NCBI RefSeq assembly: GCF_003350205.1
Contig: NZ_QLLC01000017.1
Coordinates: forward strand, 1 to 64,000
Source of the DNA: Brevundimonas bullata
Lineage (GTDB): Bacteria > Pseudomonadota > Alphaproteobacteria > Caulobacterales > Caulobacteraceae
Direction: 5' to 3'
DNA: 64,000 nt
The position numbers were made by a program, and so were the translations under genes. Shown piece by piece: positions 53,747 through 62,951 of this stretch. Below the pieces are notes generated by a model. The model was not told the DNA's origin, did not search any database, and saw only the letters and a list, made by a program, of their open reading frames with translations. The number at the start of each line of letters is the position of its first letter. Position 1 is the first letter of the stretch.

Positions 53747-53747
53747 A

Positions 53748-53777
53748 AATCCTCCCCCCCACAGGCGGGGGAGGATT
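53748..53777 (-). terminator. Terminator of the M1 peptidase gene
   Basis: Stem AATCCTCCCCC with GGGGGAGGATT followed, on the minus strand, by TTTTTAC. It lies between convergent DUF488 and M1 peptidase genes and may act both ways. Confidence 0.85.
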
Positions 53778-53784
53778 GCTTTCG

Positions 53785-55752
53785 CTACGGCCGTCCCACC
53801 AACTGATCCACGGAACCCGACGTCACTGGGTGATAGAGCGGCCGCGCCTTGGCGTATATGCGCGTGGCGATCGGACGGCCCCAGTCGCCCTCGCCCCACA
53901 GGGTCTGGAACAGGGGCAGGACGAACTTGCGACGGCCCTGGGTTGTCAGGAAGCGATCGGCGGTGGCGACGGCGGGCTCATAACGGTGCGCCAGGGCGAT
54001 CTGCAGCCAGGCGAAGGTCAGCTCGGCGTTGCCTTCGTCAGCCAGGTTCAGCGTCTTCTCCAGATCGGCCAGCTGCGCCGTCGTCAGCCAGTCGGCGCCG
54101 GCCTTCAGCCCTTCGGGACGCCAGGCCAGGAAGCGCTGGCGCTGCTGGGTGTTCCAGTTCTTCCAGTCGATGGCCGAAGCCGGGCCCCTGTCGGCGAAGA
54201 CGGCCTTCGCCTGGACGTCCACAGCCGCGAAGGCGTCCGACACTGGCGGGACCCAGTTCGAAGGCATGCCGGGCTGGTAGATCCAGTTTTCGAGTTGAAG
54301 CTGGGCCTCCAGCGCCGCATCGCCCTTGATCAGATGCTCTTGAATGTCGGCCAGGAAGCCGACGTCGGTCATGGGCTGGAAGGCGTGGCGGTCGAAATAG
54401 CCGCGCAGCCAGGCGTCAAACGTCGGGCGACCGACGATGCGTTCGATGGTGCGCAGCATGGCCGCGCCCTTCTCATAGGGCACGCCCGACAGGCCGTCGT
54501 CGGGGTCGCGCCCGGTCAGGTCGATGTGCAGCTTGGTGTCGTCCGGCGCGGTGGTGGCCAGTTCCGCCGACAGCTCGCCCCAGCCCAGGACCTGCTCCTG
54601 CATGGCCCGCTCGCGACCGTACAGGGCCTCCATGATCCGGTTCTCGAAATAGACCGTGGTGCCTTCGTTCAGCCAGATGTCCGACCAGGTGGCGTTGGTC
54701 ACCAGATTGCCCGACCAGGAGTGCGCCAGCTCATGCGCCACCAGCGAGACCAGCGACTGGTCCCCGGCGATGATGGTCGGGGTGGCGAAGGTCAGGCGCG
54801 GGTTCTCCATCCCGCCGAAGGGGAAGCTGGGCGGCAGGACCAGCAGGTCATACCGGCCCCAGCGATAGGGGCCGTACAGGGCCTCGGCGGCGTCGACCAT
54901 GCGCGGGGTCGAGACCAGCTCGGCGCGGGCGGCCTCCAGTCGGCTCGGCTCGGTCCAGACGCCGGTGCGCCCATCGAACGAGGCGAAGGCGATGTCGCCG
55001 ATGGCGATGGCCATCAGATAGGGCGGGATCGGCCGATCCATGTCGAAGCGCCAGGCCTTCTGGCCCGCAGCGGCGGCCTCGCCTTGCGGCGTCAGGTGCT
55101 CGGCGGACATGACCACGGTCAGGTCGGCGGGGGCCGTGATGCGGGCGGAATAGGTCTGGCGGATGCCGGGGCTGTCCTGGGTCGGGACCCAGGTTCGGGT
55201 CAGGATGGCCTGCCCCTGGCTGAACAGATAGGGCTTCTGGCCGCCCGCCGTCTGTTGTGGGGTCAGCCATTGCAGCGCCGCCGCCTCGGGACGGGTCGAA
55301 TAGTCGACGACGACCTTCTGGACCTCGGTCCCGGCGAAGGCGGGCAGGTGGACCGTCAGGGCCTGGCCCTTGATGGCGTCCACGGCGCCCAGTTCATGGC
55401 GCAGCGGGCGCCCCTGCGCGTCGCGCACGCCGCGGATGTTCAGGTTCTTGGTGTCCAGCACCACCTCGGTCGCGCCGACGCGGCCGGTGACGTCCAGCGT
55501 CGCCGAGCCCGACAGGGTCTTGGCCGCGAAGTCGGCGGTCAGGTCCAGCGCCACGTGGCCGACCCGCGCCTCGGCCGGGCGGGCGTTGGAGTGGATGTCG
55601 TCGGCGTAGGCGAGGGCCGGCTTTGCGGGCGCGGCGGGGACGAGAGGCGTCATCGGCACGCTTTCAGGCGCGGTGGCGCAGGCGCCAAGGGAAGAGGCGA
55701 GGGCGGCGGCGAGGGCCAGGGCGGAAACCCGCCCAACCAGCTTCAGGGTCAT
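53785..55752 (-). CDS. M1-family aminopeptidase lipoprotein
   Basis: A 655-residue zinc aminopeptidase. Signal MTLKLVGRVSALALAAALA ending in a lipobox Cys (LGAC). The substrate loop is GGMENPRL, zinc motif HELAHSWSGN, distal Glu in NEGTTVYFE 18 residues on, and a C-terminal helical domain like leukotriene A4 hydrolase. It trims periplasmic peptides. GGAGCG upstream of the ATG. Confidence 0.93.
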   Translation of the reverse strand: MTLKLVGRVSALALAAALASSLGACATAPESVPMTPLVPAAPAKPALAYADDIHSNARPAEARVGHVALDLTADFAAKTLSGSATLDVTGRVGATEVVLDTKNLNIRGVRDAQGRPLRHELGAVDAIKGQALTVHLPAFAGTEVQKVVVDYSTRPEAAALQWLTPQQTAGGQKPYLFSQGQAILTRTWVPTQDSPGIRQTYSARITAPADLTVVMSAEHLTPQGEAAAAGQKAWRFDMDRPIPPYLMAIAIGDIAFASFDGRTGVWTEPSRLEAARAELVSTPRMVDAAEALYGPYRWGRYDLLVLPPSFPFGGMENPRLTFATPTIIAGDQSLVSLVAHELAHSWSGNLVTNATWSDIWLNEGTTVYFENRIMEALYGRERAMQEQVLGWGELSAELATTAPDDTKLHIDLTGRDPDDGLSGVPYEKGAAMLRTIERIVGRPTFDAWLRGYFDRHAFQPMTDVGFLADIQEHLIKGDAALEAQLQLENWIYQPGMPSNWVPPVSDAFAAVDVQAKAVFADRGPASAIDWKNWNTQQRQRFLAWRPEGLKAGADWLTTAQLADLEKTLNLADEGNAELTFAWLQIALAHRYEPAVATADRFLTTQGRRKFVLPLFQTLWGEGDWGRPIATRIYAKARPLYHPVTSGSVDQLVGRP

Positions 55753-55816
55753 CGAACGCTCCGTATTCAGATGCGTGCGAAAAGGCTCCCTCGCGCCGTA
55801 AAGATCAAGCCTCGGT

Positions 55817-57085
55817 TCAGCTTGCCGTCACAGGACGGAGGTGATGCGCCTTGAACAGCCGCCCCTTCTCGGCGGTCAGCACCAGTAGCAGGGCGACGAC
55901 GCCCAGGACCGCGAAGCCCACCGTCATCGGCACGGTGGAGCCGTCGAACTGCTGGCCGATCCAGAAGCCCAGCAGGGCCCCGCCTATGGTCGAGATGAAG
56001 CCCTGGGCTGAGGCGGCCGTGCCCGCGATATGCCCCATCGGCTCCATGGCCATGGAGCCGAAATTACCGGCGATGAAGCCGAAGCAGAACATCTTGCAGG
56101 CCTGGAGGACGGCGAACATCCACAGGCTGTCGTGGCCCATCCAGGCGATGACGGCGTGCAGCAGGCTGAAGCCGATGAAGCCGAACAGGGCCGTATGGGC
56201 GATCAGGCGCGTGCCCAGCCTTTCCACCAGGCGCGAGTTCAGCACCGAGGCCAGTGCGATGCCGCCGGCCACCAGGGCGAAGACGGTGGTGAACAGGCCG
56301 GGCGACTTGAACACGTCGAAGAAGATCTGCTGCGACGAGTTGATGAAGGCGAACAGGGCGCCGCTGATGGCGGTCATGGCCAGGGTGTAGCCCATGCCCA
56401 GACGGCTGGTCAGGGCCTGGCCAAAGGCGCCGGCGATGCGCTTCACATTGATCGGCATCCGGTCTTCGGGATGCAGGGTCTCGGGCAGGCGCAGGGCCGC
56501 CCAGATCAGGAAGGACCCGCCGAACAGGGCGAAGAAGCCAAAGATCCAGCGCCACGGCGCCACCAGCATGATCAACTGGCCGACCGTCGGGGCCAGGATG
56601 GGCACGCCGAGGAAGACCAGGAAGCTCAGCGACATGACCCGCGCCATGGTCCGCCCCGAATAGCGGTCGCGCACGATGGACACGGCCAGCACCCGCGTCG
56701 CCGCCGAACCCAGACCCATGCCGATGCGCGACAGGATCAGCAGCTCGAACGAGGCGGCGAAGGCGGCCAGAATGCTGAACAGGACATAGAGGCCGATGCC
56801 GACGAACAGCACCGGACGACGGCCATAGCGGTCCGACAGCGGGCCGTAGAACAGCTGCGCCCCGCCGAAGCCCAGCAGATAGGCGGTGATGACCCACTGG
56901 CGCGTGTTCTCGTTGGCGACGCCCAGGTCTTCGCCGATGTGCGGCAGGGCCGGCAGCATGGCGTCGATGGCCAGGGCGTTCATCGCCATCATGATGGCGA
57001 TCAGGCAGACAAATTCGGCGAACCCCGGCCCCTTGGGCGCGGCGGCCCCCGGACTTGAGGGAGAGGTGGTCGGGGCGCTGGTCAT
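55817..57085 (-). CDS. Bcr/CflA-type MFS drug transporter
   Basis: A 422-residue proton-driven efflux protein with twelve membrane helices. The family start AIDAMLPALPHIGEDLG and motif GGAQLFYGPLSDRYGRRPV lie in the N-terminal half; RIGMGLGSAATRVLAVSIVRD is the next motif. ATG 57085 is preferred over TTG 57094. It is separated from the emrA-type gene by a family D repeat, so probably a separate transcript. Confidence 0.93.
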   Translation of the reverse strand: MTSAPTTSPSSPGAAAPKGPGFAEFVCLIAIMMAMNALAIDAMLPALPHIGEDLGVANENTRQWVITAYLLGFGGAQLFYGPLSDRYGRRPVLFVGIGLYVLFSILAAFAASFELLILSRIGMGLGSAATRVLAVSIVRDRYSGRTMARVMSLSFLVFLGVPILAPTVGQLIMLVAPWRWIFGFFALFGGSFLIWAALRLPETLHPEDRMPINVKRIAGAFGQALTSRLGMGYTLAMTAISGALFAFINSSQQIFFDVFKSPGLFTTVFALVAGGIALASVLNSRLVERLGTRLIAHTALFGFIGFSLLHAVIAWMGHDSLWMFAVLQACKMFCFGFIAGNFGSMAMEPMGHIAGTAASAQGFISTIGGALLGFWIGQQFDGSTVPMTVGFAVLGVVALLLVLTAEKGRLFKAHHLRPVTAS

Positions 57086-57207
57086 CGGGACCAATTGCGG
57101 GCTGCGACAGGCTGACGCAACCCTGAAGCTGCATCAATTTTGCGTTGCACCATGACGGGGCGGGGCGCGGGCTGAGCCATTTGGTCATGCCCTTTCGTCT
57201 CCCTGCC

Positions 57208-57318
57208 GTCATTCCGGGGCGCGCAGTGAACCCGGAACCCAGGCGGTTGCTTATGTCTGCGTCCTGCCCGGGGCTGGCGCCTGGGCCCCGGATCGCCCCT
57301 GCGGGCGTCCGGGGTGAC
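57208..57318. repeat. Palindromic intergenic repeat, family D (diverged)
   Basis: A 111-base relative of the elements at 47510 and 50286 with ends GTCATTCCGGGGCG and CGTCCGGGGTGAC and inner arms AACCCAGGCGG and GCGCCTGGGCC. More diverged and shorter. Confidence 0.8.
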
Positions 57319-57329
57319 GGCGAGGAGGC

Positions 57330-58445
57330 CTACTCCCGCACCTGAATCCGCGCCGTCACCGACATGCCGGGGGCCAGCCGCGCGGCGGCCTCCTGACCGG
57401 GATCGATAGAGATGCGAACCGGCACGCGCTGGGCCACCTTGGTGAAGTTGCCGGTGGCGTTGTCGGGGCGGATGACGCTGAACTCGGACCCGGTGGCGGG
57501 CGAGATGCGCTCGACCTTGCCCTTCAACGTCTGCCCGCCGAGGGCGTCGACCGCGATCTCGACCGGCTGGCCGACGCGGATGTCGCGCATCTGCGTCTCC
57601 TTCATATTGGCTGTGACCCACACCGCATCCGGCACCAGGGCCATCAACTGCGTCCCGACCGAAACCTGCTGACCGACGCGGACGCTGACCTCGCCCAGAC
57701 GGCCGGCGCGCGGGGCGGTGATGCGGGTGTTGTCCAGGTCGATCTGGGCCAGACGCACCTGGGCCTGGGCGTTCTCGACGGCGGCCTCCAGCGAGCCGCG
57801 CCCGACGACCGCAGAGGTGACGCCGGTCTGGGCCACGCCCTCGGCGGCGCGGGCGGCGGCCAACTGGGCCTCAGCGGCGCGCAGGGCGTTCTGGGCCGTA
57901 TCCACCTGAGCCTGGGCCACCCATCCGCCGGCGAACAGGGTGCGGACGCGCTGGGCGTCGGCGCGGGCCTTGGTCACGGCGGACTCGGCGGCGGCGATGG
58001 AGGCGCGGGTCTGGGCCACCGAGCCGCGCGCCGAGGCCTGGCTCTGGGCCGAGTTGGCCAGGGCGGCTTCCGCCGCGTGCAGCGAGGCCTTCGCCTGCTC
58101 CAGCTTCTGGCGATAGATGCGGTCGTCGATGGTGGCCAGCAGCTGGCCCTGCTGCACCATCTGGAAGTCCTGCACCTCGACCGAGGTGACATAGCCGCTG
58201 ACCTGGGGGCTGATGACCGTCACCTGGCCGCGGACATAGGCGTTGTCGGTGGTCTGCGGCCCGCCGTCGAACGGCGGCAGCCGCCAGGCGTGCAGGATCA
58301 GGCCCACGCCGACCAGGGCGATCAGCGCCATCACCACGCTCCACATCACGCGGCGGTCGCTGGACGGCGACGGCGCAGCGGGTGGCGGCCCGGGGGCAGG
58401 AGGCGCGGCGGGCGTAGGGGCGGGAGCGGGTGTGGCGTCGGTCAT
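57330..58445 (-). CDS. emrA: EmrA-type efflux membrane fusion protein
   Basis: A 371-residue HlyD-family adaptor: Pro/Ala-rich N-terminus, one membrane anchor (about residues 33-52), a barrel-sandwich domain (NAYVRGQVTVISPQVSGYV), a long coiled coil (about 95-215) and a beta-barrel end. It links the EmrB pump to an outer-membrane channel. It lies 13 bases after emrB in the operon. Confidence 0.92.
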   Translation of the reverse strand: MTDATPAPAPTPAAPPAPGPPPAAPSPSSDRRVMWSVVMALIALVGVGLILHAWRLPPFDGGPQTTDNAYVRGQVTVISPQVSGYVTSVEVQDFQMVQQGQLLATIDDRIYRQKLEQAKASLHAAEAALANSAQSQASARGSVAQTRASIAAAESAVTKARADAQRVRTLFAGGWVAQAQVDTAQNALRAAEAQLAAARAAEGVAQTGVTSAVVGRGSLEAAVENAQAQVRLAQIDLDNTRITAPRAGRLGEVSVRVGQQVSVGTQLMALVPDAVWVTANMKETQMRDIRVGQPVEIAVDALGGQTLKGKVERISPATGSEFSVIRPDNATGNFTKVAQRVPVRISIDPGQEAAARLAPGMSVTARIQVRE

Positions 58446-58458
58446 GGTCGGGTCCGGG

Positions 58459-60144
58459 TCATTCGACAGCGGCGGCGGCGGCGGCTTGCGCCGCCTCGCG
58501 GTGGGCGGCGCGGCGCGCCTCGATACGGGGGCGGAAATGGTTGGCGGCGACCCAGAGCGCGCCCACGGCGGCGGCGCCCGAGATCAGCAGGAAGACGTCG
58601 TTGTAGGCCAGGACCTGGGCCTGCTGGCTGACCTGCTGTTGCAGCAGTTTCAGCGCCGCGCCCTGTCGCTGGGCCGCGTCGCCGATGACGTGGGCATAGG
58701 CCCCGCCCAGTTGCTGCAGCCGCAGCACCACCTCGGGATCGCCCAGGTCGATATGCTCGGCCAGCTGGTTGGAGTGATACTTCTCGCGGATCGTCTGAAC
58801 CGTGCCGACCAGGGCCGAGCCCATCAGGCCGCCGATGTTCTGGCCGATGGAGAAGACGACGATGAAGCTGATCAGGTTCTTGCCCCCGCCTTGCAGCACT
58901 TTGCCGAAACCGATGATCATGGTCGGGCCGATGAAGAAGGCGGCGGCGAAGGCCAGCAGGGCCTGGCTGAAATAAAGGTTCACCGGCCGGGTCAGCACCG
59001 TCGCGTGGCTGTCGATAAAGGCGCCGACGGCGATCAGGCCGAGCGCGATGGAGATGGGCTTCCACAGCTTCATCGGGTTCAGGGTCAGGGCGCTGGTCAG
59101 GGTCCCCGCCGCCGTGGCCAGCAGCATGACCCAGAACAGGCCGTGCATCTGGTCGATGCCCAGGCCCATCTGTTGCAGGAAGCCGACCGCGCCGGTCGTC
59201 TGTTCCGACAGGACGATGCGCACCAGCAGAATGGCCAGCAGCAGCCGCACGATGTCGCCGCCCGCCAGCCATTTCAGGTCGATCAGCGGATTGGCGCGGT
59301 TGTATTCGATGACGGCGGCGGCGGTCAGCAGCACCAATGCCCCGACCAGGGCCAGTCCGATCCAGGGAGCCTCGGTCCACCAGACGATCCGGCCCAGACC
59401 CAGCACGGCGGTCAGCAGGGCGATCCCCGGCGCGAACAGGGCGAAGGTGACGAAGTCCAGCTTCTCGAACGCCTTGATCCGCTGCGCCGGCGGCATCTTC
59501 AGGGCGAAGACGGCGGGCAGGGCCACCAGCACCAGCCCCAGGTCGAACATATAGACCGCCCGCCACAGATCATGGTCAAGCAGCGGCCCGACCCCCAGGC
59601 GCGCCAGGGGAATGGCCAGGCTGGACAGGCCCACGCCGATGATGATGCCCTTCAGCCGGTGCTGCGCCGGGAAGGCCTGGATGATGTAGAGGATGCCCAG
59701 GGTCGACATCCCCGCCGCCGCCATCCCGGCGATGCCGCGCACCACCAAGGTCGAGCCGAAGTCCTCCAGAAACAGGTGGGCCGCCGCCGTGGCCAGGAAG
59801 ACGACCAGGATGATCTCGGTGAACAGCCGCAGGCCGTACTGCATGCGGAACTTGACCAGCAGCAGGTTCATGCAGGCGTTGGTCATGACGAAGATGACGG
59901 GCAGCCAGGTCGCCTCGGCGATGGTCACGCCCAGGTCGCCCGCCAACTGCGGAATATTGGCCGTCACCGCCGCATTGCCCAGACTGCCGGTCAGGGCCAC
60001 CAGAATGCCCACGGCGGCATAGGCCCAGCGCATCGGCGTCGAATGGTCGGGGGTGGCGGGCGAGCCGGGCAGGGCCGGCCGCTCGTGCGGCTTCAGCGTC
60101 GCCAGATAGTCGTCCCAGGGCAGGTGCCAGTCGCGGCGGCTCAT
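58459..60144 (-). CDS. emrB: EmrB-type DHA2 multidrug transporter
   Basis: A 561-residue fourteen-helix MFS pump. It begins at ATG 60144 inside the tetR stop (ATGA overlap); the open frame continues over tetR but is not used. The motifs LGNAAVTANIPQLAGDLGVTIAEATWLPVIF and a helical C-terminal tail are typical. It forms a tripartite system with EmrA. Confidence 0.92.
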   Translation of the reverse strand: MSRRDWHLPWDDYLATLKPHERPALPGSPATPDHSTPMRWAYAAVGILVALTGSLGNAAVTANIPQLAGDLGVTIAEATWLPVIFVMTNACMNLLLVKFRMQYGLRLFTEIILVVFLATAAAHLFLEDFGSTLVVRGIAGMAAAGMSTLGILYIIQAFPAQHRLKGIIIGVGLSSLAIPLARLGVGPLLDHDLWRAVYMFDLGLVLVALPAVFALKMPPAQRIKAFEKLDFVTFALFAPGIALLTAVLGLGRIVWWTEAPWIGLALVGALVLLTAAAVIEYNRANPLIDLKWLAGGDIVRLLLAILLVRIVLSEQTTGAVGFLQQMGLGIDQMHGLFWVMLLATAAGTLTSALTLNPMKLWKPISIALGLIAVGAFIDSHATVLTRPVNLYFSQALLAFAAAFFIGPTMIIGFGKVLQGGGKNLISFIVVFSIGQNIGGLMGSALVGTVQTIREKYHSNQLAEHIDLGDPEVVLRLQQLGGAYAHVIGDAAQRQGAALKLLQQQVSQQAQVLAYNDVFLLISGAAAVGALWVAANHFRPRIEARRAAHREAAQAAAAAAVE

Positions 60145-60704
60145 GGACGGCCCTCGTTCTGCGGCCGGACCGCGTCCAGCACCAGCGCCAGCGCCCGGCG
60201 GCTCAGGGCGTCGCGGTCGTCGGCGGGGGCGGTGCGCGAGGGCGCGCCCAGCATCAGGGCGAGGACGCGGATGTCCTCGACGGTTAGATCGGGCCGCACC
60301 CGCCCCGCCGCCTGCGACACCGCCAAGGCCTCGGCGCCCGCCTGCTTCAGACCCGCGCGGATCGGGGCCAGGGCCTCGTCCCTCAGGTCGCGGATGGCGC
60401 TGGACAGGCCCGCGCTCTGGATCATCAGCTCGACCATCTGGGCCAGGAACCACAGGAAGACCTCGGGGTCGTCCAGCCGTTCGTGCGTGCGCCGGCCCAG
60501 GTCGTCGATCTGGCCGACAAACACCGCCAGGGCCAACTCCGATCGGTCGGCGAAATTGCGATACAGCGTCGCCCGCCCAACCCCCGCCCGCTCGGCGATC
60601 AGGTGCAGCGGCGTGTCCAGCCCGTCGCACGCGAAAGCCTCGGCGGCCGCCTTCAGCAGCGCCTCGCGTCGTTCGGCGGCGTCTTTTCTAAGAGGACGGG
60701 TCAT
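60141..60704 (-). CDS. TetR-family regulator of the efflux operon
   Basis: A 187-residue repressor starting at ATG 60704; a TTG 12 bases upstream is possible. The HTH is LIAERAGVGRATLYRNFADRSEL; the C-terminal ligand domain is helical. It overlaps emrB by four bases, so one promoter serves all three genes, and the operator just upstream indicates autorepression lifted by a drug. Confidence 0.9.
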   Translation of the reverse strand: MTRPLRKDAAERREALLKAAAEAFACDGLDTPLHLIAERAGVGRATLYRNFADRSELALAVFVGQIDDLGRRTHERLDDPEVFLWFLAQMVELMIQSAGLSSAIRDLRDEALAPIRAGLKQAGAEALAVSQAAGRVRPDLTVEDIRVLALMLGAPSRTAPADDRDALSRRALALVLDAVRPQNEGRP

Positions 60705-60713
60705 GAAGAACGC

Positions 60714-60732
60714 CAAGTGGACACTTGTGTCC
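60714..60732. promoter_or_regulatory. Overlapping palindromes, TetR operator
   Basis: Two overlapping dyads: CAAGTG-GA-CACTTG (60714-60727) and GGACAC-TT-GTGTCC (60719-60732). They sit ten bases upstream of the tetR ATG, where repressor binding would block the tetR-emrB-emrA operon. A further half-site CAAGTGTC follows at 60740. Confidence 0.8.
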
Positions 60733-60983
60733 GCTTAATCAAGTGTCGTGGAACTCATTCATTGTTTCGGGCCGTAACGAGACATGCGCGCTCTGGCCGC
60801 CTAGCCTTGCCTGTCACGGAATGCGCGACCGGGGCCATTGGCTGCTTCACTGGCGCGGGCGGTCTACATTTTACACGCCGAGCGTGAGTAATGCTAACTC
60901 AAGGTAGTGTTCGATCTTGACCGGACATGGGTGTCAGGGCGCACTTGCTCAGCCACACGGCATGTCAAACATGAGGATGACCT

Positions 60984-61259
60984 ATGACGAAGATGACCAA
61001 ACGAGCCGCGTTTCTGGCTGCGGCCGTGGTTGCAGTCTCAGGAATGACTTCGAGTGTGATCGCTCAGAACTACGGCGAACCCATGTACGCCAAGACCTAC
61101 TACAGCGACGCCACGCTCTCCAATCAGGTCGGCTTCAAGATGGACGGGTGCAATAATGGACGCGTCTCGGCCGGCCCTCTGATCGGCACGTCGACCCCCT
61201 ACTTTACCGAGGAATACATCGGCGCTTGTCGGCGGGGCGGACTGGGCGGCTACGACTGA
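60984..61259 (+). CDS. Small secreted Cys-containing protein, DUF6289-like
   Basis: A 91-residue protein with a signal peptide ending near VIAQN. The mature part YYSDATLSNQVGFKMDGCNNG and a later GACRRG fit small secreted proteins of the DUF6289 type with one disulfide; that family assignment is from memory and tentative. AGGA precedes the ATG; a strong terminator follows. The 250 bases between the TetR operator and this gene hold no other gene. Confidence 0.7.
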   Translation: MTKMTKRAAFLAAAVVAVSGMTSSVIAQNYGEPMYAKTYYSDATLSNQVGFKMDGCNNGRVSAGPLIGTSTPYFTEEYIGACRRGGLGGYD

Positions 61260-61283
61260 ACCCGGACACCATCAATTGTATCA

Positions 61284-61312
61284 AGCCCGTCCCGGTCGCC
61301 GGGGCGGGCTTT
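61284..61312 (+). terminator. Intrinsic terminator of the small secreted protein
   Basis: A 12-base-pair stem AGCCCGTCCCGG/CCGGGGCGGGCT (one G-T pair) with loop TCG and a short T run. Confidence 0.88.
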
Positions 61313-61364
61313 CGGCTATCAGGATGGGTTTAGGATGCCTTCAAGCGAGCTTGAAGCAGACAGT

Positions 61365-61449
61365 TGGTGCGGGTGGCCGGGCTCGAACCGGCACTCCTCT
61401 CGGAACAGGATTTTGAATCCAGCGCGTCTACCAATTCCACCACACCCGC
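61365..61449 (-). tRNA. tRNA-Leu (CAA anticodon)
   Basis: An 85-base class II tRNA: acceptor GCGGGTG/CACCCGC, long variable arm, anticodon loop TTCAAAA (CAA, reading TTG), T loop TTCGAGC and encoded CCA. The anticodon stem CTGGA/TCCTG has a T-T mismatch at the second pair, which is unusual. Confidence 0.95.
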
Positions 61450-61585
61450 ACAGGTCTGGGAGGCGCGCAATCTAGCGGCGGAATTCGCCGGGTCAATCGA
61501 CGGTTTCCGGGTTCAGGAAAAAACCCCTGAGCGTCGTCCCAACGCCGCTCGCCCCTTGCGGCGAACGGCGTTCGAAAAGCGGAGA

Positions 61586-62593
61586 TCAGGCCGGGGCGAC
61601 CGTCTGTTCGATGGCGCCGAAGATGGTGTGATGCCTGTCGTCCAGCATCTCGATGCGGACGGTGTCGCCGTGCTTGAGGAAGGGGGTCCTGGCTTCGCCG
61701 GTCAGGATGGTCTCGACGGTGCGGACCTCGGCGATGCAGGAATAGCCCAGACCGCCTTCGGCCACCGGCTTGCCCGGACCCCCGTCGGCGTCCTTGTTCG
61801 ACACCGTGCCCGAGCCGATGATGGACCCGGCGATCAGGGCGCGGGTCTTGGCCAGATGGGCGATCAGCACGCCGAAGTCAAAGGTCATGTCGACGCCCGC
61901 GTCGGCCTTGCCGAAGTCTGCGCCGTTCAACTGGACCAGAAGCTCGCCCGACAGCTTGCCGTCCTTCCAGCGATCCCCGAGTTCATCCGGCGTGACGAAG
62001 ACGGGCGACAGGGCGCTGGCGGGCTTGGACTGGACGAAGCCGAAGCCCTTGGCCAGTTCGCCGGGGATCAGGTTGCGCAAGGACACGTCGTTGACCAGAC
62101 CGACCAGACGGATCGAGGCCAGGGCCTCGTCGCGGCTGGCGCCCAGCGGCACGTCGCCGGTGACGACCACGATCTCGGCCTCCAGGTCGCAGCCCCAGGC
62201 CTCGTCCTTCAGCGGGATGGCGTCGCGCGGACCCATGAATTGGTCGGAGCCGCCCTGATACATCAGCGGGTCGGTCCAGAAGGTCGCGGGCATCTCGGCG
62301 CCGCGTGCTTTGCGCACCAGTTCGACGTGGTTCACATAGGCCGAGCCGTCGGCCCACTGATAGGCGCGGGGCAGGGGGGCGGCTGCGTCGCGCTCGTGGA
62401 AGCGGCCGCGCGGCACGGCTTCGTGCTCCAGGCTCTCGGCCAGGGCCCGCAGCAGGGGCTCGCAGCGCTCCCAGTCATCCAGCGCCGCCTGCAGCGTGGG
62501 CGCAATCAGGAAGGCGTCGGTGAACCAGTTCAGGTCCCTTGAGACGACAACGAGGCGGCCGTCACGGCCGTGCTTGAGCGAGGCGAGTTTCAT
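61586..62593 (-). CDS. Fumarylacetoacetate hydrolase family protein
   Basis: A 335-residue FAH-fold enzyme. Metal ligands appear in CDLEAEIVVVTGD and VGLVNDVSLRNLIP, and the active-site loop includes MGPRDAIPLKD. Members cleave C-C bonds in aromatic breakdown, but a close tyrosine-pathway role is not shown because no partner genes are adjacent except a distant kynA. It ends next to tRNA-Leu. Confidence 0.87.
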   Translation of the reverse strand: MKLASLKHGRDGRLVVVSRDLNWFTDAFLIAPTLQAALDDWERCEPLLRALAESLEHEAVPRGRFHERDAAAPLPRAYQWADGSAYVNHVELVRKARGAEMPATFWTDPLMYQGGSDQFMGPRDAIPLKDEAWGCDLEAEIVVVTGDVPLGASRDEALASIRLVGLVNDVSLRNLIPGELAKGFGFVQSKPASALSPVFVTPDELGDRWKDGKLSGELLVQLNGADFGKADAGVDMTFDFGVLIAHLAKTRALIAGSIIGSGTVSNKDADGGPGKPVAEGGLGYSCIAEVRTVETILTGEARTPFLKHGDTVRIEMLDDRHHTIFGAIEQTVAPA

Positions 62594-62660
62594 AGGGCGA
62601 AGCTAGTCCGAGGCGAGGCGGTTGGGAAGCGGCGTCGGCGGTCGTAAAGCCGCCGTTCGA

Positions 62661-62951
62661 TCAACTATTCGGGGGCGAGATGACGGCGCGGGCCTCGGCC
62701 CCGGTGCGCAAGGCCGGATCGCGCACCTCGACCTCGACGGCGATGGCGCCGGCGGGTTCGTGCGACCACAGATAGCGGCGCTCGATCTCGACCGCACGGC
62801 CGGACGGAGCCACGCCCTCATAGACGTCGCCCCAGGGGGTGATCGCCTTCATCTCGACCCACAGCAGGCCGCAGGCGGCGTCCAGTTCCTCGATGGCCAT
62901 TTCCGACAGTTCGTCGGCGTGCGGGGCGGGGCGGTTCGGGGTCACAGCCAT
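62661..62951 (-). CDS. Small hypothetical protein
   Basis: A 96-residue acidic protein: ELSEMAIEELDAACGLLWVEMK, then WGDVYEGVAPSGRAVEIERRYLW and a beta-rich end. The start overlaps the ICMT-like gene by ten bases, so it is co-transcribed. No family is recognised. Confidence 0.6.
   Translation of the reverse strand: MAVTPNRPAPHADELSEMAIEELDAACGLLWVEMKAITPWGDVYEGVAPSGRAVEIERRYLWSHEPAGAIAVEVEVRDPALRTGAEARAVISPPNS

Noticed and set aside
58243..60738. An 831-codon plus-strand frame over emrA/emrB/tetR
   Set aside because: Antisense shadow spanning three well-supported genes.
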